NCBI RefSeq assembly: GCF_000970085.1
Contig: NZ_CP009506.1
Location: 1,922,001 to 1,986,000 of the forward strand
DNA: 64,000 nucleotides
Reading direction: 5' to 3'
Origin: Methanosarcina siciliae T4/M
GTDB taxonomy: Archaea > Halobacteriota > Methanosarcinia > Methanosarcinales > Methanosarcinaceae
Position numbers and translations under genes: made by a program. The notes under the pieces are model-generated. The model searched no databases and was not told where the DNA came from. It worked only from the letters and a program-made list of their open reading frames with translations. Shown here piece after piece: positions 56,254 through 64,000 of this stretch (positions are counted from its first letter, which is position 1; every line of letters starts with the position of its first letter).

Positions 56254-56514
56254 TTGTTTACACTGCTGTTTTTCCGGCCTGGCGTATTTGTATTGGACCA
56301 TGAATTTATGGTGGGCATAGCAGCCTCGGGAATCCTTTACATGAGTGCGATCTGGTTCTACCTCCAGGCATTGCAGACAGAGGAAGCATCAACGATTGCA
56401 CCATTCTTCCAGGCGGCAGGAGTCTTTCTTGTGCCTCTCGGATGTCATGCCTATTTCCTGATAGCAGGATTAGTTTCAGGCGCTATCCTGAACCCACCCT
56501 TTTGCTGGTGGTAA
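56254..56514 (+). pseudogene. EamA/DMT-transporter fragment
   Basis: The segment FMVGIAASGILYMSAIWFYL then QALQTEEASTIAPFFQ resembles the second EamA repeat of drug/metabolite transporters (ALxxxxASxxAPFxQ). Only about two of ten helices are present, and the sequence after AAGVFLVPLGCHAYFLIAGL departs from the family. It is a remnant with no start or partner. Confidence 0.6.
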
Positions 56515-56558
56515 GTATAGTTATGAGCATAATAGCACTTTGGCTCCATCGAGATGCT

Positions 56559-56741
56559 CTAAATTACTGGTATCGGTCTAACAGAGAAAGCAAAACGGAG
56601 AAAGCAAGTAATTAGACCAGCTATAAAAACCCATAACAACCGTACTGGTGGGACTGCTAACATGATAAACGAAACTAAGAAACCTATGGGATTATCGAAT
56701 AGGCTTGTTATTATATCTGAGAAGAAGTCATATTTTGTCAT
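56559..56741 (-). CDS. Small two-helix membrane protein, hypothetical
   Basis: The 60-residue frame has hydrophobic segments NPIGFLVSFIMLAVPPVRLL and WVFIAGLITCFLRFAFSV. No SD site is seen, but TTTATAAAT lies about 22 bp before the ATG, as expected for a leaderless archaeal transcript. No family recognised. Confidence 0.4.
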   Translation of the reverse strand: MTKYDFFSDIITSLFDNPIGFLVSFIMLAVPPVRLLWVFIAGLITCFLRFAFSVRPIPVI

Positions 56742-56931
56742 GTTTTTTATTTTGCATTTATAAAAGAAGGGTTGTGTCTTTGACTTCTGTGGCGTACGAA
56801 ATTTTCATCGCAGGATGTTCAGGACTATAGCCGGAAGCATACCCGAACAAAGGAAGGGGTGGCTGAACAAGGTAAGGGATGTGGTTTGTGAACATTTCCC
56901 TAAAGATAGATGAATATCCTGGGCAATGAAA

Positions 56932-57713
56932 TTATACTGCTTCTCCGGGTGATGTAACATCGTCGTATATTCTGGCAGCGTGCATCTTCCTGTTTTTTCC
57001 GAGTTCATAGACAGCCACCCCTGCCTGTGGTGGCAGTTCTGTTTTCCCCAGCCATCGGCAATATATTCGATTACTGCACGTTTACCATCAAAAGTAGCTG
57101 TGCAGTGCTTGAGTGAGATCCCACCGTCCTTCAAGATAGTTGAATAGAAGTTATTCAGGCTGCTTCTTCCCGAATGCGTGTATTCCTAACTGCTGGGCTC
57201 CCTGGCATAGCCGTCGTCCTCGAAGAGGTTCACAATGATAGCAGCATCACCGCTGCCCAGCGCCTGCATGTACTGCTTCACAAAATCAGGCTCTTCAAGC
57301 CCTTCCGCAGGTTTAAGCAGAGGCTCTCTTACCCTGTGCCTGCCTGTGAGCGGCCACATGCTGTGATATATCCGGATCGCAGATACTTTTTTGTCCCCGT
57401 CAAGGTCAGCCACGATGGCTACCGGCAGGTCCATACTTCTGGTATCATGCTGCAGGTACAGAAGAAGCTCGACGCAGACGCGCTGCACGCTTGCTGTAAT
57501 CTCTACGAATTGCTGTCCTACGTCATGCCCTTTTAGCCATTGGTGCTGCCGGTCGACAAATGCAATGAATTCCTCCCTGCCTGTAATTCTTCCTTCCATG
57601 GGCGTATCTATCACAGGTTCCCCTACAAAAATGGAAAGCAATTTTTCCGTATCTTCCTCCTGGAGAAGAATAAAAAAGTCCTTTAATGTCTCAATTACCG
57701 TCATGAAATCCAC
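56932..57713 (-). pseudogene. Two-domain SnoaL/NTF2-like protein with in-frame TAG and a frameshift
   Basis: The first domain (from ATG 57713) has the SnoaL-like pattern DTPMEGRITGREEFIAFVDR and IRIYHSMWP. At its end, a second unit starts (FVKQYMQALGSGDAAIIVNL) and meets a TAG at 57186-57188. The same frame goes on with HSGRSSLNNFYSTILKDGG, again SnoaL-like. Near 57045 a base is missing in an A-run; the other frame then gives AGVAVYELGKNRKMHAARIY and stops at 56932. Together these parts form one duplicated SnoaL protein. The TAG might be pyrrolysine, but the frameshift argues for a pseudogene. Confidence 0.7.
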
Positions 57714-57737
57714 TCTACACAGGGATTTGTTCTAAGA

Positions 57738-58088
57738 GCATATAAACCTACCAATCCTCATCAGCCCTGTTTCTGCAAAACAAAGAACCTGGAGGTCTGT
57801 TTTACTCTTAAAAACCTGGGAGTTAAGCCATTATTTATCAGAAAAACCAAAAAACTTGATTTTGTTAAGCCTGAGTTTGGGGTTTTCAGGGTTGATTCTC
57901 AAGAAATTAGGCAAAAAATTCTTAACATTTCTTATGTTGATTGGAAAAAACTAGGGTTTTCTAAGAGAACTTTACATTACATGAAGCAGAGTGCCAAAAG
58001 CTATAAGCCTTTCACGCTTAACAGCCATGTTTTGGAGAGGGTTAAAGCTTGGGAAAGCTTGGTTTCTGGGGGCCAGGTTAAATTTTAA
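57738..58088 (+). pseudogene. Cas1-like C-terminal remnant
   Basis: The plus frame ending at 58088 contains EIRQKILNISYVDWKKLGF, SKRTLHYMKQSAKSYKPFTL and HVLERVKAWESLV. This resembles the C-terminal end of some Cas1 integrases (RKILxxxYxxxKxLGxSKxTLxYxKxxA). No start or catalytic His/Glu residues are present, and neither cas2 nor a CRISPR array is seen in the window. A different helix-turn-helix protein is possible. The frame is open upstream to about 57723. Confidence 0.4.
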
Positions 58089-58189
58089 GAAAAGTTATAA
58101 TTTTTTGAGATTTGGGAGGCTAAGTTTAAAATTTTGAAGGCAATTTTAAAGCAACAATAAAAATAGAAGTTTTTCTCAGCAGACATACT

Positions 58190-61100
58190 TTATGGCCACC
58201 AGCGAGATACATCTACAATAGCCTGAGAAATTTCAAATAATGTTTCATCTTCGCCCAGATCAGTTATAAGCGGGATTAACATAATAATATCCATAAGTAA
58301 ATTACTTCGAGTACGCTCTCTTAGAACCTGAATTGTTCTTTTCCACCAAAAATAAAGACTATCCACAGGCAAATTTCTTAAGTATGATAACATAATCTGG
58401 AGTGCCCGTGCTCTTTTATCATCATATTCAATCTTGGAGGCTGTATCAAGGGCTTTTTCAATCATTTCTTCTTTTTTTTGGTCGTCCAAACAAGTAGCAA
58501 TAGATGAATGTGCCTGATATATATCATAATTAAATTCAATACAGGAAGCTAAATAGAAGGCCTTCTCCATCAGTTCTTTCTTTCTTTGTCCATCCAAATA
58601 AGGATAAATAGCTGAAAGTACCCATGCTTTTGAATTCTCAAAACGAATCTTTGAAGCTATATCAAAGGCTTTTTCTATCGCTTCTCCTTTTCTTTGTCCA
58701 TCCAAAAAAGGAATAATAGCTAAAAGTGCCTCTATTCTTGTAAAGTCATCTTCAATATTGGAGATTATATCAAAGGCTATTTCTCGTATCTCATGTTTTT
58801 TTGGTCCATCAAAATAAGGAATAAGATCTAAAAATGCTTCTAATATGTTATAGTCATCATCATATTCAATATTAGAGGCTATATCAAGGTCAATCTTAGA
58901 GAATATATTAAGAGCTTTTTCCATCAGTTTTTCTTTGTCTGGTCCATCCAAATTAGGCACAGTAGCTAAAAGAGCCTCCACTATGTCATCATTATCTTCA
59001 ATCTTGTTGGCTGCATCAAGAGCTTTTTCCATTACTTCTCCTTTTTTTCGTACATCCAAATAAGGAATAAGAGACGAAAGGGCCTGTGCTCTTGCTCCAT
59101 CATCTTCAATATTGAAAGCTAAATCAAGGGTTATTTCAATCACTTCTTGTTTTTTTGGCCCATCGAAGTAAGGAACAATAGCTAAAAGTGCCTGTGCTCT
59201 TGCAGAATTATATTGGATCTTGGAGTTTGCATCAAAGGCTTTTTCCATCAGTTCTTCTTTTCTTTGTCCATCCAAATAAGGAATAATAGCTAAAAGTATC
59301 CGTGATCTTTTATTACCATCTTTAATTTTAGAGACTGCGGAAAGAGCTTTGCCCATTAGTTCTTCTTTTCTTTGGTCATCCAAATAAGGAACAATAGATG
59401 AGAGTATCCATACACTTGAATAATCATATGGCATCTTGGAGTTTGCATCAAAGGCTTTATCCATCAGTTCTTCTTTTCTCTGCCCATCAAAATAAGGAAC
59501 AATAGCTAAAAGTGCCTCTACTATGTCGTAATCATCTTCAATATTGAAGACTGTATCAAGAACTTCTCCTATCGCTTCTCCTTTTCTTTGCCCATCCAAA
59601 TAAGGAACAATAGCTAAAAGTGCCTGTGCTCTTGTAGAATCATCTTCAATCTTGGAGGCTAGATCAAGGGCTATTCCCATCACTTCTTCTTTTTTTGGCC
59701 CATCCAAATAAGGAATGATAGCTGAAAGTGCCCATACTCTTGAATAATTATGTTCAATCTTGTAGGCGGCATCAAAGGCTTTTTCCATTACTCCTTCTTT
59801 TTTTGGCCCATCCAAATTAGGAACAATAGCTGCAAGCATCTCTGCTCGGAAATAATTATATTTAGTCTTGGAGGCAAGATCAATGGTTTTATCCATCACT
59901 TCTTCTTTTATCTGCCCACCCAAATTTGGAATAATAACTGAAAGTACCCTTGATACGTCATCATCATCTTCAATCCTAGAGGTTGCATCAAGGACTTTTC
60001 CCATCACTTCTTCTTTTCTCTGCCCACTCAAATTCGGAACAATAGATAAAAGTGCCCATACTCTTGAATAGCTGTCCCCAATCTTAGATACTGCATCAAG
60101 AGCTTTTTCCATTACATCTCCTTTTATTTTACCATCCAAACGACGAATAATAGCTAAAAGTGCCTGTGCTCTTGCAGAATCATCTTGAATCTCAGAAATT
60201 ATATCTAGAGCTTTTTCTATTAGTTTTTGTTTTTTTGGACCATAAAGATAATTAACAATATATGAGAGTGCCTCTACTCTTGTAGAATCATCTTCAATAT
60301 TAGAGACTAGATCGAGAGCTATTCCAATAATTTCCTCTTTTTTTGGCCCATCAAAAAAATGAATAAGGTCTGAAAATGCCTGAAGACCAGGAAACTCTGG
60401 AATGTCACCATCATAATCTTCATACTCAGAGACAATATTAAGATCAATCTTAGAGAATATATTAAGAGCTCTTCCCATAAGTTCTTCTTTTCTCTGTCCA
60501 TCGAGATTTGGAACAATAACTGAAAGTGCCCATACTCTTGAATAATCATCTACAATCCTAGAGGCTAAATATAGGGCCTTTTCCATCACTTCTTCTTTTT
60601 TTGGGCCATTCAAATAAGGAACAATAACTGAGAGAATCTTAACTATGTCATCATCGTTTTCAATACAGGAGGCTATATCAAGGGCTTTCTCCATCACTTT
60701 TTCTTTGTTTGGGCCATCAAAATAACGAACAATATAAGAAAGAACCAATATAGCTGAATAATCATATGTCATCTTAGAGATAATATCAAGGGTCTTCTCC
60801 GTCAGTTTTTCTTTCTTTGGCCCATCAAAATAAGGAAAAATATCTAAAAATGTCTTTACTCTTGAAGAATCATCTTCAATCCCATACATTGCATCAAGCG
60901 CTTTTTCCATTAAGTCTTCTTTTTTCTGCCCATCAAAACAAGGAGCAAGAGCTGAAAGCGCCTTTGCTCTGGAATTACCATTTTCAATCTTGGAAGCTAT
61001 ATCAAGGGCTATTTCCATTACTTCTTTCTTTTGTAACTTGTCCAAATAAGGAACAATGACTGAGAGTGTCTTTACTTGAAAGTAATCGTCTTTAATTTTG

Positions 61101-63412
61101 AAAACTGCATCAAGAACTTTTTCCATCAGTTCTTTTTTTGGCACATCAAAATAAGGAATAACAGATGAAAGTGCTTTTACTCTTTTAGAGTTATCTTCAA
61201 TATTTAAGGCTATATCAATAACTTTTTCCATCAGTTCTTCTTTTTTCTGTCCATCCAAATGAGGAACAATGACTGAAAGTACCTGTGATATGTCATCATC
61301 ATCTTCAAAACTGGAGGCCATATCAAGGGCTTTTTCCATCACTTTTTCTTTGTTTAGTCCATCAATATAACGAACAATAACTGAAAGTGTCTCTATTTTT
61401 GAAGAGTCATATTTATTTTCGGAGGCTATATCAAGGGCTTTCTCTATCAGTTCCTCTTTCTTGGGTCCATCCAGATTAGGAATAAGACCTGAAAGTGCCC
61501 ATACTCTTCCATCATCATATCCAATGCTGTAAGTTGCATCAAGAGCTTTTTCCATCACTTCTTCTTTTCTTTGTCCATCCAAATAAGAAATAATAGATGA
61601 AAATGCATATGCTCTCGCATCGTTACCTTCAATCTTGTAGGCTGCATCAAGAGCTTTTTCCATTACTTCTTCTTTTATGTACTCGCCGTTTATTCTATTA
61701 TAAATTGAGATTAATTTAGATACTCTTGTGTAAAGATCAGGTTCCTTTTGTGCATATATGAGCACTTTAGCTTCAGTCCATTTCTTAGTTTCAAGAAAGG
61801 CGACCAGTAGCTCTTCAGGGATATTAGCTGACAAACTGTTGATTGAGGTGTAAATAAGAGCATAACGTATTTCCCGTCCGATAGAAGAAACTTTACCCCC
61901 GTGTTCTATTTGACGTTTTGACTCTTTTTCAGCTAATTTCCATGCTCTCATTATATCTTCAACAAAAACTGTATTTAATCCGAGGGATTCAAGTGCTTCA
62001 TACCATCCATTTTTTCCTTTTTCGTTTTCTTCACTTAGCAATTTATGAATATCTTCAATTTTTCCCGCTTTCTCCATATGCCATGAAAGATGACTGTAGA
62101 TGTAGCCGTCATCTATCAGGGTATGCCACAAACCTTTCTGTGTTTGTGATTGATAGCGATTTAATAAGGAAGAGTGTGCTTCACTAAGTTTTAATCCTAA
62201 TCCAAGAATATCTGTGGCTCTTTTAGTAACAGGTGAAAGTGTTAAATAATGACGAGCAATATCATGAAAAAGGTCATGCATTAGGTATGTTTTTATTCTT
62301 TCGTTTCCCAAAAGTATTATTGCATCCTCGATAAGCAGACCTTCTTCCCAGAGAACTTCAAGTATCTGCCTAGCTTCTTCTTTATCTATGTTCCATAAGG
62401 TGGAAGCCATTCTTTCATTTATTTTAACGTCTTCTGACAGAATCCCAAGCCAGATAAAGTCCTCATATGCTTCCACATCAAAGGATCTGAGAGCTCTCAA
62501 ACTCAAGTTTAAGGATGCTTTGAGACTTAAGGATACTTCAAAACTTTCTTCCCCTTTCCTTAATCTTCGTGGGCTTTCTAAAATACTAAGGCGGGCAATT
62601 TCTTCCTCAAGAGCTTCATGTAGCTCTATCCAAGAATAACCTCTTTTTCTTCTTTTAGCTGCCAAATTTAGAGCTAATGGAAGATAACCAACATCTTTGG
62701 CGACTTTAAGGGCATTCTCTTTTTCAACTTCATCCCAGCAATCTTTGAGAACATTCTTGAATAGCTCTTGGGATTGCTCTTTTGTCATAACATTCAAAGG
62801 AAAAAATTCTGGATCCAAATCCTCGGCAACGTAATTTTTTCTTGTTGTTATTATAGCTTGGCAGCTAGACCCACCTACTAAAAAAGGGTTTACATCACTG
62901 GTATCCCAAGCATCATCTATGACTAAAAGGATAGATTTTTCATGGAGCAATGATCTAAGATGATTTGATGCCGTTTCTACTGTGGTATAAGTGGATCGGT
63001 AATCTCCAAGTTCCTGTATCCAATTGATTAGCCAAGAGAGTATATCAGGCTCCTGACCAAGGGCAGCCCAGAGTATCCCATCTGAAAAGTGATTTTGAAC
63101 AGCCTTATCATTAGCTAAAATTTTAGCAAGGATTGTTTTTCCAATACCTCCTAGTCCTTGAATTGCAGTAACAGCAAATATTCCTTTTGAGTTGTTACTG
63201 TTGAGTAAGCGGTTTTTAATCTCTTCTTTTTTGGGGATTTCTACAAACTCTCCTGTTAAACGTGGAACTTGAAAATGTTTCCTATAACGAGCATCTAATG
63301 AGTGTATATGTATCTCTTGATTAACATTTTCAATATGAGACCCGTTTGTAGCTATGATTTTCTGATCCAATGAAGTTTTTTCATTATCTGGCATTTTGGG
63401 TCTGCTCCACAC
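58190..63412 (-). CDS. Giant NB-ARC (STAND) ATPase with 30 alpha-solenoid repeats
   Basis: The product has 1740 residues. A 60-residue N-terminal segment (with GSHIENVNQEIHIHS) precedes an NB-ARC module: P-loop GLGGIGKT (86-93), Walker B LLVIDDAWD (162-170), sensor ITTRK (188-192), GYLPLAL (242-248) and MHD (378-380). A helical part follows, then 30 repeats of 36 residues (581-1682) and a 58-residue C-terminal cap ending in SRWWP. The design fits STAND sensors, where the repeats bind a trigger and ATP drives assembly. No effector enzyme domain is seen at the N-terminus. Start may be ATG 63394 (M7), with GGAG ten bases upstream. It is A/T-rich and lies close to other defence genes. Confidence 0.93.
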   Translation of the reverse strand: MWSRPKMPDNEKTSLDQKIIATNGSHIENVNQEIHIHSLDARYRKHFQVPRLTGEFVEIPKKEEIKNRLLNSNNSKGIFAVTAIQGLGGIGKTILAKILANDKAVQNHFSDGILWAALGQEPDILSWLINWIQELGDYRSTYTTVETASNHLRSLLHEKSILLVIDDAWDTSDVNPFLVGGSSCQAIITTRKNYVAEDLDPEFFPLNVMTKEQSQELFKNVLKDCWDEVEKENALKVAKDVGYLPLALNLAAKRRKRGYSWIELHEALEEEIARLSILESPRRLRKGEESFEVSLSLKASLNLSLRALRSFDVEAYEDFIWLGILSEDVKINERMASTLWNIDKEEARQILEVLWEEGLLIEDAIILLGNERIKTYLMHDLFHDIARHYLTLSPVTKRATDILGLGLKLSEAHSSLLNRYQSQTQKGLWHTLIDDGYIYSHLSWHMEKAGKIEDIHKLLSEENEKGKNGWYEALESLGLNTVFVEDIMRAWKLAEKESKRQIEHGGKVSSIGREIRYALIYTSINSLSANIPEELLVAFLETKKWTEAKVLIYAQKEPDLYTRVSKLISIYNRINGEYIKEEVMEKALDAAYKIEGNDARAYAFSSIISYLDGQRKEEVMEKALDATYSIGYDDGRVWALSGLIPNLDGPKKEELIEKALDIASENKYDSSKIETLSVIVRYIDGLNKEKVMEKALDMASSFEDDDDISQVLSVIVPHLDGQKKEELMEKVIDIALNIEDNSKRVKALSSVIPYFDVPKKELMEKVLDAVFKIKDDYFQVKTLSVIVPYLDKLQKKEVMEIALDIASKIENGNSRAKALSALAPCFDGQKKEDLMEKALDAMYGIEDDSSRVKTFLDIFPYFDGPKKEKLTEKTLDIISKMTYDYSAILVLSYIVRYFDGPNKEKVMEKALDIASCIENDDDIVKILSVIVPYLNGPKKEEVMEKALYLASRIVDDYSRVWALSVIVPNLDGQRKEELMGRALNIFSKIDLNIVSEYEDYDGDIPEFPGLQAFSDLIHFFDGPKKEEIIGIALDLVSNIEDDSTRVEALSYIVNYLYGPKKQKLIEKALDIISEIQDDSARAQALLAIIRRLDGKIKGDVMEKALDAVSKIGDSYSRVWALLSIVPNLSGQRKEEVMGKVLDATSRIEDDDDVSRVLSVIIPNLGGQIKEEVMDKTIDLASKTKYNYFRAEMLAAIVPNLDGPKKEGVMEKAFDAAYKIEHNYSRVWALSAIIPYLDGPKKEEVMGIALDLASKIEDDSTRAQALLAIVPYLDGQRKGEAIGEVLDTVFNIEDDYDIVEALLAIVPYFDGQRKEELMDKAFDANSKMPYDYSSVWILSSIVPYLDDQRKEELMGKALSAVSKIKDGNKRSRILLAIIPYLDGQRKEELMEKAFDANSKIQYNSARAQALLAIVPYFDGPKKQEVIEITLDLAFNIEDDGARAQALSSLIPYLDVRKKGEVMEKALDAANKIEDNDDIVEALLATVPNLDGPDKEKLMEKALNIFSKIDLDIASNIEYDDDYNILEAFLDLIPYFDGPKKHEIREIAFDIISNIEDDFTRIEALLAIIPFLDGQRKGEAIEKAFDIASKIRFENSKAWVLSAIYPYLDGQRKKELMEKAFYLASCIEFNYDIYQAHSSIATCLDDQKKEEMIEKALDTASKIEYDDKRARALQIMLSYLRNLPVDSLYFWWKRTIQVLRERTRSNLLMDIIMLIPLITDLGEDETLFEISQAIVDVSRWWP
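58367..61672 (-). repeat. 108-bp (36-residue) repeat array, 30 copies
   Basis: The unit starts with a consensus like EEVMEKALDIASKIEDD and continues RxxALSxIVPYLDGQKK. Two helices separated by a short turn are expected, in the manner of HEAT/ARM folds. Most copies are exactly 36 residues; copies 12 and 26 carry insertions of 14 and 10 residues at the same place. Differences concentrate in the EDDxxR turn and the first residues of the second helix. Confidence 0.93.
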
Positions 63413-63508
63413 CCTCTTTATTTTTACCTTTAAAATTATAAAAACTATTTTTCAAATCAGAAAATTAATTGATTATTTCAAATTAGAGAGTTAGACAAGT
63501 AATTTTAA
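63413..63508. other. Short spacer between the two solenoid genes
   Basis: The 96-bp AT-rich spacer holds ATTAATTGATTATTTC-like sequence. A TATA-like element for the downstream gene on the minus strand could lie here, but none is certain. Confidence 0.35.
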
Positions 63509-64000
63509 TTAAGGCCACCATCGAGATACGTCTTCTATAGCCTGAGAAATTTCAAACAGAGTTTCATCTTCACTCAAGTCAATTATAATCGGGATTAATG
63601 CAATAATGTCAATAAGTAAATTACTTCGAGTACGTTCTCTTAGAACTTGAATTGTTTTTCTCCAACAAAAATAAAGATTATTTATTGAAAAATTCCTCAT
63701 GCGTGATAACATAATGTGGAATAACTCAGCTCTTCTATAATCATCTTGCTTGAAGATTGAGTTAAGGGCTTTTTCCACCGCTTCTTCTTTCCTTTGCCCA
63801 TCCAAATAAGGAAAAATAGCGAAAAGTACCTCTGCTCTATAGTAATCAATCTCAATCTGGGAGGCTAAATCAAGGGCTATTCCCATCACTTCTTCTTTTT
63901 TTTGCCCATCCAAATTTGGAATAATAAAGGAAAGTGCCTGTGCTCTATCTGAATCTTCTTCAATCTTGGAAGCTATGTTAAGAGTTTTTTCTATCAGTTT
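63509..64000 (-). CDS. 3' end of a second solenoid-repeat protein of the same family (runs off window)
   Basis: The frame is open to the window edge. It contains about three 36-residue repeats (EKTLNIASKIEEDSDRAQAL, EEVMGIALDLASQIEIDYYR, EEAVEKALNSIFKQDDYRRA) and the C-terminal cap LYFCWRKTIQVLRERTRSNL ending in SRWWP, nearly the same as in the upstream gene. The N-terminal part, presumably another NB-ARC domain, is outside. The ATG at 63913 lies within a repeat and is not the start. Confidence 0.88.
   Translation of the reverse strand, partial: KLIEKTLNIASKIEEDSDRAQALSFIIPNLDGQKKEEVMGIALDLASQIEIDYYRAEVLFAIFPYLDGQRKEEAVEKALNSIFKQDDYRRAELFHIMLSRMRNFSINNLYFCWRKTIQVLRERTRSNLLIDIIALIPIIIDLSEDETLFEISQAIEDVSRWWP

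Overview
Organism. The window reads as a Methanosarcina chromosome, most like M. acetivorans or a close relative. It carries a complete F420H2:methanophenazine dehydrogenase (fpo) operon with the Methanosarcinales-specific fpoO and a split fpoJ, the coenzyme F420 genes cofC, cofG and two cofH, a geranylgeranyl reductase next to its ferredoxin as in M. acetivorans, a bacterial-type grpE-dnaK-dnaJ set, GGAGGTG-like ribosome sites, TATA-type promoters and long AT-rich intergenic regions with IS debris. Species is inferred from gene order; no search was run. Layout. 1-1249 is the 5' part of a P-type cation ATPase (minus). 1.6-2.3 kb is a small IS graveyard (IS630-like and IS5-like remnants). 2.4-6.4 kb is grpE, dnaK, dnaJ. 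7.0-12.6 kb is a tandem duplication of a trkA-trkH potassium uptake pair, in which the first trkH is broken. 12.7-14.1 kb is ferredoxin plus geranylgeranyl reductase for archaeal lipid saturation. 14.6-15.2 kb is a TetR-type regulator. 15.5-21.1 kb (minus) holds ferredoxin, a phytoene-desaturase-like flavoprotein, cofG, two cofH and cofC. 22.4-32.6 kb is fpoABCDHIJ1J2KLMNO. Redox theme. cofG/cofH/cofC make F420, Fpo oxidises F420H2, and two ferredoxin-flavoprotein pairs sit beside them, so about 20 kb of the core region serves deazaflavin and membrane redox metabolism. Accessory half. 33.3-35.8 kb is a surface beta-helix gene destroyed by an IS4/IS1634-like element that is itself frameshifted. 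36-43.9 kb has a lipoprotein-like hypothetical, a LysE exporter, an ABC-2 exporter, htpX with pspAB, a membrane hydrolase-like protein and a broken permease-like gene. 44.1-53.3 kb is a type I restriction-modification locus (hsdR, hsdS, a Schlafen/AlbA_2 protein, hsdM) with a 2-kb gap between hsdR and hsdS filled with 12-bp and 67-bp tandem repeats and a broken winged-helix fragment. 54-58.1 kb mixes small ORFs, a possible HopA1-like protein, a DUF5652 protein, a transporter scrap, a SnoaL-like pseudogene and a Cas1-like C-terminal remnant. 58.2-64 kb is a 1740-residue NB-ARC STAND ATPase with 30 consecutive 36-residue alpha-solenoid repeats, followed by the 3' end of a second gene of the same kind. 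Together, 44-64 kb looks like a defence island, and the repeat-rich STAND pair is the most promising undescribed system here.
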